From Candidatus Dechloromonas phosphorivorans (lineage in GTDB: Bacteria; Pseudomonadota; Gammaproteobacteria; Burkholderiales; Rhodocyclaceae), in NCBI GenBank assembly GCA_016721185.1, contig JADKIP010000014.1:744001-808000 (forward strand): a DNA stretch of 64,000 nt, given 5' to 3'. Below the pieces are notes generated by a model that was given only the letters and a program-made list of their open reading frames with translations, made no database searches and was not told the DNA's origin. Of this stretch, positions 39,927 to 47,796 are shown piece after piece (position 1 is the first letter of the stretch; every line of letters starts with the position of its first letter). Both the position numbers and the translations under genes were made by a program.

Positions 39927-42900
39927 ATGGATTTGCCCGATTACGCCGAGTTGCATTGCCTCTCCAATTTCACCTTCCTGCGCGGTGCCTCGCATCCGGA
40001 GGAGTTGGTCAAGCAGGCGGTGGTGCAAGGCTATACGGCGCTGGCGCTGACTGATGAATGTTCGCTGGCGGGGGTTGTGCGGGCGCATCTGGCAGCAAAG
40101 GCGGCGGGGCTAAAATTCATCGTCGGCAGCGAAATGACCACGGCTATGGAATCAACGACTGGCTCCAGGACCATAGAGTCAACGGCTGGCCCCGGGCCCA
40201 TAAACTCAACGACTGCTCGTACGGTCAACCGCCTGAAACTGGTCTTTTTGGCGAGAAACCGTCACGGCTACGGCAACCTCTCGGCCCTGATAACGCTCGC
40301 CCGGCGGCGGGCCGGGAAGGGCGAATACACCTTGTATCGTGGCGATCTGGAATCCTTCGCACCCAGCGGCGGGGTGCCGGATTGCCTGGTTTTATGGATG
40401 CCGGCCGAGATACCGTCGGTCGCCGATGCCGTCTGGCTGGCCGAGCGTTTTCCCGGTCGCATCTGGATTGCCGTCGAACTCCACGCCGGGCCGGATGACG
40501 CCGCTCGGCTCGAAGTATTGCAGGCGTTGAGCGAAGCCAGTGGTTTGCCGCTGGTGGCGACGGGCGACGTTCATATGCACGCGCGGGCGCGTCGACCGCT
40601 GCAAGATGTATTGACCGCCTTGCGCCTGAACACCACAGTTTTTGACGCCGGCTATGCGCTCTTTCCGAACGGCGAGCGCCATCTGCGGACGAGGCTGCGC
40701 CTCTCACGCCTTTACCCGCCATCCTCGCTGGCTGAAACCTTGAAAATCGCGGCGCGCTGCCAGTTTTCGCTCGACGAGTTGCGTTATGAATATCCGGAAG
40801 AGATCATCCCGGCTGGCGAAACGCCGGCCTCCTGGCTACGTGCGGAAACCGAGCGTGGCCTGCAGCAGCGTTATCCGAAGAGCGTGCCAGAGAGCGTTCG
40901 CGAGCGTATCGAATACGAATTGGCGTTGATCGCCGAAATGACTTACGAAGCTTATTTTTTGACGGTCTACGACATCGTCTGCTTTGCCCGCGAGCAGAAA
41001 ATTCTCTGCCAAGGGCGCGGCTCGGCGGCCAATTCGGCGGTGTGCTACGCGCTCGGTATTACCGAAGTCGACCCCGCCCGTTCTGCCTTGCTGTTTGAGC
41101 GTTTTATTTCAAAGGAGCGTGGTGAGCCGCCGGATATCGACGTCGATTTCGAGCATGAACGGCGCGAGGAGGTCATTCAATACATCTACAAAAAATACGG
41201 CCGCGAGCGGGCGGCATTGACCGCGGCGATCATCACCTACCGCACCAAGGGTGCGCTGCGCGATGCCGGTCGGGCGCTCGGTTTCGGCATTGCCCAAATC
41301 AACGCGCTGACCGCCTCGCTGGCCTGGTGGGACAAACGCGAGCAATTGCCCGAACGCTTCGCCGAACTGGGCCTCGATCCCGCTGCGCCACGCGTTGAAA
41401 AATGGCTGGCGATGGCCGAAGCGCTGCGCGGGTTTCCCCGGCATTTGACACAGCATACCGGCGGCTTTGTCATTTCACGTGGGCCATTGTCGCGCCTCGT
41501 TCCAGTTGAAAACGCCGCGATGGCGGAGCGCAGCGTCATTCAATGGGACAAGGACGACATCGACGCGATGGGGCTGATGAAAGTCGATATCCTGGCGCTT
41601 GGCATGCTCTCGGCAATTCGCCGGACGCTCGATATGGTGGGCAATGCCTGCGGTCAACCGCTAAAAATGCACGAAATCCCGCCCGAAGATCCCGCCACCT
41701 ACGCCATGTTGTGCAAGGCGGACAGCATGGGTGTTTTTCAGGTGGAGTCGCGCGCCCAGATGGCCATGCTGCCGCGCCTGCAACCGCGCAATTTTTACGA
41801 TCTGGTGGTGGAAGTGGCGCTCGTCCGACCTGGGCCGATTCAGGGCGACATGGTCCATCCTTACCTGAAACGGCGGCAGAAAAAAGAGCGTATCGAGCAG
41901 ATATCGCCCGCCGTCGATGCCGTACTCAAACGCACCTGCGGCGTCCCTATTTTTCAGGAACAGGTCATGCAACTGGCTGTGGTTGCCGCTAACTTCACGC
42001 CCGGCGAGGCCGACCAGTTACGTCGGGCAATGGCCGCCTGGAAGCGCAAGGGCGGGCTGGAGCCTTTCGAGCAAAAACTGCTCGCCGGCATGGCGGCCAA
42101 TGGCCTGCCGGAAGCCTTCGCCCGGCGCATCATCGCGCAGATTCAGGGCTTCGGTGAATACGGCTTTCCCGAGTCGCACGCCGCCAGTTTTGCGCTGTTG
42201 GTCTATGCCTCGGCGTGGTTGAAATGCCATCATCCGGCGGCTTTCCTCTGCGGGTTGTTGAACAGCCAGCCGATGGGTTTCTATTCGCCCTCAATGCTGA
42301 TTCAGGATGCGCGCCGGCATGGCGTTACCGTTTTGCCGCCGGATGTCAGCTACAGCGACTGGGATTGCCTGATTGAGCAAAGCGGTGACGTTCGCCTCGG
42401 GCTGCGCGAGATCAGCGGACTGAACATGGCGGCCGCTGAACGCATTGCTGCGGTCGACCGGAAAAATCGGCCATTTTCCAGTGTCTCGGATCTGGCCGCC
42501 TGCGCCAACCTGCAGCGGCGCGATCTCGATCTGCTGGCCGCTGCCGATGCCTTATCCAGCCTGGCGGGTCACCGTCGGCAAGCGGCGTGGGCGGCGAGTG
42601 TTGAAAAGAGTGTCGCGGTTGTTCAGGGCGATTTGTTCGATGGGCGCTCATGCGTTCAGGAGATGCCGAGCAATTTACCCGTGCCCAATGAAGGCGAAAA
42701 TCTGGTCGCCGACTACCGCAGTCTCGGCCTCAGCTTGCGGGCGCATCCCTTGAGTTTGCTGCGCACTCACCTCGCCGAACGCCGTTTTGTCTGCGCCGCC
42801 GATTTGAAAATGGCGGGTCACCGCGCCTTGATCCGCGCCGCCGGCATTGTCGTTGGTCGCCAGCGGCCGGGTACGGCAACCGGCATTATTTTCGTTACGC

Positions 42901-43106
42901 TGGAAGATGAAAGCGGGCTGGTTAACGTCGTCGTCCAGCCACAACTGGTCGAAAAACAACGCCGCGAATTGCTCGGCGCAAGCTTGCTGGGTGTTTACGG
43001 CCAGTTACAGAAAGAGGGCGATGTCGTGCATCTGCTAGCCAAGCGGCTGGTCGATCTCTCCGCCTGGCTCGGTCGGCTGGAAACGCTTAGCCGGGACTTT
43101 CACTGA
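39927..43106 (+). CDS. dnaE2: DnaE2, error-prone DNA polymerase III alpha homologue, with repeat insertion
   Basis: 1059 residues from the ATG 3 bases after the imuB stop. PHP domain (YAELHCLSNFTFLRGASHPEELV), polymerase core with CQGRGSAANSAVCYALGIT and PPDIDVDFEHERREEVIQY (catalytic Asp pair), ESHAASFALLVYASAWLK, then a helix-hairpin-helix (LREISGLNMAAAERIA) and an OB domain (ALIRAAGIVVGRQRPGT). It performs translesion synthesis with ImuA/ImuB. Residues 73-99 are three 9-residue repeats (AMESTTGSR, TIESTAGPG, PINSTTART) inserted before RLKLVFLARNRHGYGNLS. Confidence 0.93.
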   Translation: MDLPDYAELHCLSNFTFLRGASHPEELVKQAVVQGYTALALTDECSLAGVVRAHLAAKAAGLKFIVGSEMTTAMESTTGSRTIESTAGPGPINSTTARTVNRLKLVFLARNRHGYGNLSALITLARRRAGKGEYTLYRGDLESFAPSGGVPDCLVLWMPAEIPSVADAVWLAERFPGRIWIAVELHAGPDDAARLEVLQALSEASGLPLVATGDVHMHARARRPLQDVLTALRLNTTVFDAGYALFPNGERHLRTRLRLSRLYPPSSLAETLKIAARCQFSLDELRYEYPEEIIPAGETPASWLRAETERGLQQRYPKSVPESVRERIEYELALIAEMTYEAYFLTVYDIVCFAREQKILCQGRGSAANSAVCYALGITEVDPARSALLFERFISKERGEPPDIDVDFEHERREEVIQYIYKKYGRERAALTAAIITYRTKGALRDAGRALGFGIAQINALTASLAWWDKREQLPERFAELGLDPAAPRVEKWLAMAEALRGFPRHLTQHTGGFVISRGPLSRLVPVENAAMAERSVIQWDKDDIDAMGLMKVDILALGMLSAIRRTLDMVGNACGQPLKMHEIPPEDPATYAMLCKADSMGVFQVESRAQMAMLPRLQPRNFYDLVVEVALVRPGPIQGDMVHPYLKRRQKKERIEQISPAVDAVLKRTCGVPIFQEQVMQLAVVAANFTPGEADQLRRAMAAWKRKGGLEPFEQKLLAGMAANGLPEAFARRIIAQIQGFGEYGFPESHAASFALLVYASAWLKCHHPAAFLCGLLNSQPMGFYSPSMLIQDARRHGVTVLPPDVSYSDWDCLIEQSGDVRLGLREISGLNMAAAERIAAVDRKNRPFSSVSDLAACANLQRRDLDLLAAADALSSLAGHRRQAAWAASVEKSVAVVQGDLFDGRSCVQEMPSNLPVPNEGENLVADYRSLGLSLRAHPLSLLRTHLAERRFVCAADLKMAGHRALIRAAGIVVGRQRPGTATGIIFVTLEDESGLVNVVVQPQLVEKQRRELLGASLLGVYGQLQKEGDVVHLLAKRLVDLSAWLGRLETLSRDFH
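40143..40229 (+). repeat. Three 27-nt tandem repeats inside dnaE2
   Basis: Units 40143-40169, 40170-40196 and 40197-40223, same family as in imuB 1.7 kb upstream and in the same coding phase. The array runs into TACGGTCAAC (40220-40229), one base from TGCGGTCAAC. Unit b (ACCATAGAGTCAACGGCTGG) is closest to imuB units one and four. Confidence 0.85.
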
Positions 43107-43368
43107 TTGAGCGAATCAAGGCGGCCAGCGTTGCGACTGAGCGTAAATGCTGGCGAGTCTGTTCATCATTGGCTTCAAGCACGACACCATATTTTTTCTT
43201 CAGCGCCAGCACCAGTTCGAGGGCATCGATCGAATCCAGTGCCAAGCCATCATCGGCAAAAAGCAAGGTGTCGTCGCCGATCTCCGCCGGCGTGATGTCT
43301 TCCAGATTCATCGTTTCGATGATGAAAGATTTCAGTTCCTGAAGGAACTCCTGATGTGTCATATCCAT
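43087..43368 (-). CDS. Acyl carrier protein-like protein
   Basis: 93 residues with the phosphopantetheine attachment block LALDSIDALELVLALKKKYGV (Ser after Asp) within a four-helix carrier fold (FLQELKSFIIETMNLEDITPAEIGDDT). It carries acyl intermediates on a pantetheine arm. It stands alone, without synthase or ligase genes, tail-to-tail with dnaE2 (20-base overlap) and just after a beta-lactamase-fold lipoprotein gene in the same direction, 3 bases away. Confidence 0.82.
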   Translation of the reverse strand: MDMTHQEFLQELKSFIIETMNLEDITPAEIGDDTLLFADDGLALDSIDALELVLALKKKYGVVLEANDEQTRQHLRSVATLAALIRSISESPG

Positions 43369-43371
43369 CGT

Positions 43372-45138
43372 TCAGTTCGCAATCTTGCGCAGTTTGAAGC
43401 CCGAGAAGCCGAGTCGCTCTTCATCGTCTTCACGGATAAAGCGCAGTGTGTCGCCACGGCCGCTGCCCAGGCCGGCGGTCACGGCTTCAGTATCGGAAAC
43501 CGGGTGAAAACCGATGCGGAGCAGTAATTCCGGTCTTTCCGGGAAACGTGCCTCGCCAACCAGCATGCCATCGTCTTCCTTGAGCAATATTTGATTCGGC
43601 GCCGGGCCATCGATTTTCCCGACGATTTCGTAATTGCCGATGTGCTGCAGGAAAGTCTCGGGAATGCTCGTCGGATTCAGTTTTTCGCCAAACATCAAGG
43701 ATTCACTGCCGATACGGCCCACCACAATCTGCCGACCATTCACCGTCGCCCTTGAGAGGCGGATATCCTCGAAAGCGCCAACACGCACCGGCACCATACC
43801 CAGCACCTTGTATTTCAGACTGAACAGGCCATCTTCATGCGGTACCAGTTGAAAGTGGTGGCCGACGGCATCAGCATCGATCTTGCCTGATCCAGTCGAT
43901 ATTTTGGCCAGCCCGACCAAGGTATCAAAATGGCCGTTGAAGAAGCGCAGCTCTTCTGCCGTCGGGGCGCGTTCGGGTGAGCGAACGGCCACCGCTGCTT
44001 CCTGGCGAATGCCGGTCTTGGCTTCCAGCATCAAACGCAGGGCTTCGGCGGCAATTTTTGAAACGGCGCCGGCCGAGGTGGCGGAGTTGGAAAGAATGAC
44101 CACGCCCAGTTTGTGCTCGGGCAATATCGTCATCATACTGTGCGAGTCCGGTAGCGAGCCGCCGTGGCTGGCAACTAGGCCGCCGCCCGGCACCTCAATG
44201 CCGTTCATCATCCAGCCCAAGCCAACATACTGCTGGAAGGTGAGCGGGAAATCGGCGTTTTGCACGCGCAGCATTTCGTGAACGGAAGTGTGGGAAAGAA
44301 CTTGCTGCTGTCCGGATTTCCCGTCAGCAAATTGCATTTTCAGGAACTGGCTGAGGTCGACCACGTTGCTCAACAGATTGGCCGCCGGCATGTCGCGCAG
44401 CGAGAAGACTTCCGTTGCCTTGTTGCGGTCGTAGGCCTTGGTGATGGCTCGTGGCGAGAAGCTTGACTGTTTCATGCCCAAGGGCTGAAAAAAGTGGCGC
44501 TCCATGTAGTCGTCGAAGGGTTCGCCGCTGACTTTCTGCACCGTCGCACCGAGTAGCGCCATGCCGACATTGGAGTAGGAAAAAACGTAGTTGGGCGGGA
44601 AGGTCAAATGTTCGTCGCGGATGCTCTCGATGACCGTTTCAAAGCGCGCCGGGTCGCGCACGAACATGTCTTTGAAAAAGTTGGAGGGCAGGCCGGAATG
44701 GTGAGTCATTACATTGCGCGGCGTGACCGGGCCAGCATTCGGAAAGCGCGTCTTGATCGAGAATTCAGGCAGGGCGGTGGCCAGTGGCTGATCGATGTCG
44801 ATCTTGCCCTGTTCGGCCAGTTGCATGGCGGCGGCGGCGGTGAATACCTTGGCAATCGAACCGGCGCGGTAAATGGTTTCAGGAGTGGCAGGAATATTGT
44901 TTTCGAGGTCGGCGTGACCGAAACCTTTTTGCCAAATGACTTTCTGATCATCGACCAGCGCAATGCTTATGCCCGTGATCTCGTTTTGCGCCATCTCACG
45001 GTCAACCAGCCAGGTGAGGTAATTTTCAGTGTGACGGTAATCGCCGCGGGTGTTATTGACCGCAACGGGCGCGGGCGTGGCACAAGCGCCAAGTAGCAGG
45101 AAGAGACTGGCAATGAGCGGAAATTGGCGGCAGGACAC
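43372..45138 (-). CDS. Beta-lactamase-family serine hydrolase lipoprotein
   Basis: 588 residues. Lipobox LLGAC near residue 18 anchors it. The class C beta-lactamase/PBP-like domain has GSIAKVFTAAAAMQLAEQ (Ser-x-x-Lys) and YVFSYSNVGMALLGATVQ (Tyr-x-Asn), and the later MVASHGGSLPDS region is the third motif. A C-terminal lipocalin-like extension of about 200 residues follows, as in many estB/PBP4-type esterases. Substrate may be a peptide, ester or lactone. It precedes the ACP gene on the same strand. Confidence 0.82.
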   Translation of the reverse strand: MSCRQFPLIASLFLLLGACATPAPVAVNNTRGDYRHTENYLTWLVDREMAQNEITGISIALVDDQKVIWQKGFGHADLENNIPATPETIYRAGSIAKVFTAAAAMQLAEQGKIDIDQPLATALPEFSIKTRFPNAGPVTPRNVMTHHSGLPSNFFKDMFVRDPARFETVIESIRDEHLTFPPNYVFSYSNVGMALLGATVQKVSGEPFDDYMERHFFQPLGMKQSSFSPRAITKAYDRNKATEVFSLRDMPAANLLSNVVDLSQFLKMQFADGKSGQQQVLSHTSVHEMLRVQNADFPLTFQQYVGLGWMMNGIEVPGGGLVASHGGSLPDSHSMMTILPEHKLGVVILSNSATSAGAVSKIAAEALRLMLEAKTGIRQEAAVAVRSPERAPTAEELRFFNGHFDTLVGLAKISTGSGKIDADAVGHHFQLVPHEDGLFSLKYKVLGMVPVRVGAFEDIRLSRATVNGRQIVVGRIGSESLMFGEKLNPTSIPETFLQHIGNYEIVGKIDGPAPNQILLKEDDGMLVGEARFPERPELLLRIGFHPVSDTEAVTAGLGSGRGDTLRFIREDDEERLGFSGFKLRKIAN

Positions 45139-45215
45139 GAGCGAAAATCTTTCTATGAGGCAATTTAAACGGGGCGAACGATTATAAATCAGATACCTAT
45201 ATCCACTTAGTGGAA

Positions 45216-45240
45216 ATAGCTGACAAAATCAGTCGAGTAT
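45216..45240. promoter_or_regulatory. Putative IscR type 1 site upstream of cysE
   Basis: ATAGCTGACAAAATCAGTCGAGTAT read against the published IscR type 1 pattern ATASYYGACT-RWWWY-AGTCRRSTAT fits at all but one position (A for T at position 10). It lies 41 bases upstream of the cysE start codon. It would place cysteine synthesis under Fe-S control together with the isc genes. Confidence 0.7.
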
Positions 45241-45280
45241 TTTAAAATTCACCCTCATCTCAATAGGGGAAATCAGGTTC

Positions 45281-46036
45281 ATGTTCAGGTATTTGCGTGA
45301 GGATATTCGTGCGGTTTTCGACCGCGATCCAGCAGCCCGCTCATCCTGGGAAGTGCTCACCTGTTACCCCGGCATTCACGCCCTGATCATGCATCGCCTG
45401 GCGCACTGGCTATGGGGCCATCGTTTGCGCTGGCTGGCCCGCTTTACGGCGCACCTTGCCCGCTTTTTCACCGGTATCGAAATCCACCCAGGCGCCACGA
45501 TTGGCCGCCGCTTTTTCATTGATCACGGCATGGGTGTAGTGATTGGCGAAACGGCTGAAATTCATGACGATGTGACGCTCTACCACGGCGTTACGCTGGG
45601 TGGGACGTCATGGAACAAGGGCAAGCGTCACCCGACGCTGGAAAACGGCGTAGTTATCGGTGCCGGAGCCAAGGTGCTCGGGCCGATCATTATTTCAGCC
45701 GGTGCCAAGGTCGGTTCCAATGCCGTTGTGACCAAAGCGGTGCCGGCCGGTGCTACTGCAGTCGGCAATCCAGCGCGAATTTTCGATAAATCCGAACAAA
45801 CCCGCCAACGCGAGGAGCAGGCAGAAAAGCTGGGATTTTCCGCTTATGCCATCGCTCGCGATCAGGATGATCCGCTGGCCAAAGCCATTCACGGGCTACT
45901 CGACCACGCGGCAGAAACCGACCGTCGTTTGGCCTCGTTGATCGGTGAGTTGGTGGCGCAGGGAATCAAGTGTGATGAAGAGGTGCAGGTGGCTGATCAT
46001 TTCGATCCAAAATACCTGAGTAAAATAGTTGACTAA
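45281..46036 (+). CDS. cysE: Serine O-acetyltransferase
   Basis: 251 residues. N-terminal helical part (REDIRAVFDRDPAARSSWEV) and the left-handed beta-helix with hexapeptide repeats: EIHPGATIGRRFFIDHGMGVVIGETAEI, HPTLENGVVIGAGAKVLGP, VGSNAVVTKAVPAGATAVGNPARI. It makes O-acetylserine for cysteine synthesis. Placed directly before iscR, the usual arrangement in Fe-S operons of many betaproteobacteria, so cysteine supply for the desulfurase is co-controlled. The C-terminal tail is longer than the short CysE form. Confidence 0.93.
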   Translation: MFRYLREDIRAVFDRDPAARSSWEVLTCYPGIHALIMHRLAHWLWGHRLRWLARFTAHLARFFTGIEIHPGATIGRRFFIDHGMGVVIGETAEIHDDVTLYHGVTLGGTSWNKGKRHPTLENGVVIGAGAKVLGPIIISAGAKVGSNAVVTKAVPAGATAVGNPARIFDKSEQTRQREEQAEKLGFSAYAIARDQDDPLAKAIHGLLDHAAETDRRLASLIGELVAQGIKCDEEVQVADHFDPKYLSKIVD

Positions 46037-46078
46037 TTTGATCTGGCTTCTATATAGTTGACTATAACACTAGGTTAT
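46029..46078 (+). promoter_or_regulatory. iscR promoter with IscR type 1 site
   Basis: The 25-mer at 46054-46078, beginning ATAGTTGACTATAACACTAG, matches the IscR type 1 pattern at 22 of 25 positions. A plausible sigma-70 promoter overlaps it: TTGACT (46029-46034) and TATATA (46051-46056), 16 bp apart. The IscR site covers the -10 and downstream, consistent with autorepression by [2Fe-2S]-IscR. The first TTGACT lies over the cysE stop. Confidence 0.7.
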
Positions 46079-46093
46079 TAGCGGGAGAGCTTC

Positions 46094-46603
46094 ATGCGTT
46101 TGACTACCAAGGGACGTTTCGCCGTGACGGCAATGATCGACCTCGCCATGCGTGGTGAGAGTGGGCCCGTTGCATTGGCCAGCATCAGTGAACGACAGAA
46201 AATATCCTTGTCTTATCTTGAGCAATTGTTTGGCAAACTCCGCCGCTACAAACTGGTGGATAGCGTGCGCGGTCCCGGTGGTGGCTACTGCATTGCTCGT
46301 CCGCTAACCATGGTTACCGTGGCCGATATCATTCGTGCCGTCGATGAACAACTGGATGCAACACAATGCGGCGGTCGTGAAAACTGTCATGACGAACATC
46401 GCTGCATGACCCACGATCTGTGGTCAACGTTGAACTTCAAAATGTACGAATATCTCTCTTCGGTCACGCTGGCCGAACTCGTTGACTCACAGAAACACAA
46501 GCTGGACGCTTCTGCCACGCCTGTCCTTGAAGACAAGCGCCGCCTTGGTCCTCAACCACGAACCATTAAATTTGGTCGTGACAAAACAGCAAGTATTCTC
46601 TGA
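46094..46603 (+). CDS. iscR: IscR, Rrf2-family Fe-S regulator
   Basis: 169 residues. Winged HTH in the first 70 residues (RLTTKGRFAVTAMIDLAMR, ISLSYLEQLFGKLRRYKLV). Cluster ligands Cys92, Cys98, Cys104 and His107 fall in CGGRENCHDEHRCMTHDLW, the same positions as E. coli IscR. With a [2Fe-2S] cluster it represses the isc operon through type 1 sites such as those upstream of cysE and iscR here. First gene of the isc operon, preceded by cysE. Confidence 0.96.
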   Translation: MRLTTKGRFAVTAMIDLAMRGESGPVALASISERQKISLSYLEQLFGKLRRYKLVDSVRGPGGGYCIARPLTMVTVADIIRAVDEQLDATQCGGRENCHDEHRCMTHDLWSTLNFKMYEYLSSVTLAELVDSQKHKLDASATPVLEDKRRLGPQPRTIKFGRDKTASIL

Positions 46604-46612
46604 AATAAAGCC

Positions 46613-47770
46613 ATGTTCCGGCCCGCCTACCTCGACCATAACGCCACGACGCCGCTTGATCCTGCTGTGCTCACGGCCATGCTGCCCTGGCTCGAAAGCC
46701 AGTTCGGCAATGCGTCCAGCCGGCATGAATTTGGCCGGGCGGCTCGGCGTGCGGTCGATGAGGCTCGTCAACAAGTCGCGGCGGCAGTTAATGCGCATCC
46801 GACGGAAATCGTTTTCACCAGCGGTGGCAGTGAGGCCAATAACCTTTTTCTGAAAGGTGCTGCGGCCTCCTTGAAGCCGGGATTGATCGCCGTGGGTGCG
46901 ACCGAGCATCCTTGTATTCTCAAGCCGGCAGCGCAATTGGCCGGGCAGGGCTGGCAAGTGCGGCATCTTGCGGTCGACGGCGCTGGAAGGCTGGATTTGG
47001 CCGATTACACCGAAGCTTTGCTGGCTAAGCCCAAATTGATTTCGGTGATGACGGCAAATAACGAAACCGGTGTTGTGCAAGATGTCGCGGCGCTGGCTAG
47101 TGCCGCCAAGGCAGCCGGTGGCTGGTTTCATACCGATGCCGTCCAGGTGCTGGGTAAATTGCCGATTGATTTTCGCGTCCTGAATGCCTCTGGTGTCCAT
47201 GCCATGACGCTCTCGGCACACAAGGCGGGTGGCCCCAAAGGTGCCGCGGCGCTGGTGCTCGACAAACGGGTTGAGTTGCAACCGCTGATCGCCGGCGGTG
47301 GCCATGAACGCGGCCTGCGTTCAGGGACTGAAAACGTGCCGGCAATCGTCGGATTTGGTATTGCGGCGGAACTTGCGGCGCAACGGGTTGCCGAACTATC
47401 ACTGCGCTTGCGAGCCATGCAGGTGAAATTGGAAAGTGGGCTGGTAGCGTTGGGTGCCCGAGTTTTTGCAACTGAGGCCAGTCGTTTGCCAAATACCAGC
47501 TACTTCGCTTTTCCGGATATTGATGGTGAAACGCTGGTCGGCAAACTGGACCGGGAAGGCTTTGCAGTGGCTAGTGGGGCGGCATGTTCCAGTGCCAATC
47601 CGGAACCTTCGCATGTCTTGAGAGCGATGGGAGTGGCGCCGGAAATTGCCCGTGGTGCAGTGCGGGTGAGCCTCGGGGCAGGTAATACTGAAACTGAAAT
47701 TGACCAATTTATTAACGCCTTGCAGCTTACTGTCGGACGCTTGCAAGGGCTGACGGCGATTGCTGTCTGA
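46613..47770 (+). CDS. Second cysteine desulfurase (NifS/IscS family) in the isc operon
   Basis: 385 residues of aspartate-aminotransferase fold type I: YLDHNATTPLDPAVLTAM, the PLP Lys in MTLSAHKAGGPKGAA, and the catalytic Cys in SGAACSSANPEPSHVLRAMG. It mobilises sulfur from cysteine. The sequence is clearly different from the downstream IscS (403 aa). Such an extra NifS-like copy between iscR and iscS occurs in related betaproteobacteria, though its separate duty is not known. Only 9 bases follow the iscR stop. Confidence 0.88.
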   Translation: MFRPAYLDHNATTPLDPAVLTAMLPWLESQFGNASSRHEFGRAARRAVDEARQQVAAAVNAHPTEIVFTSGGSEANNLFLKGAAASLKPGLIAVGATEHPCILKPAAQLAGQGWQVRHLAVDGAGRLDLADYTEALLAKPKLISVMTANNETGVVQDVAALASAAKAAGGWFHTDAVQVLGKLPIDFRVLNASGVHAMTLSAHKAGGPKGAAALVLDKRVELQPLIAGGGHERGLRSGTENVPAIVGFGIAAELAAQRVAELSLRLRAMQVKLESGLVALGARVFATEASRLPNTSYFAFPDIDGETLVGKLDREGFAVASGAACSSANPEPSHVLRAMGVAPEIARGAVRVSLGAGNTETEIDQFINALQLTVGRLQGLTAIAV

Positions 47771-47796
47771 ACAATCCGACTGAGCGAGAAAAAAAG

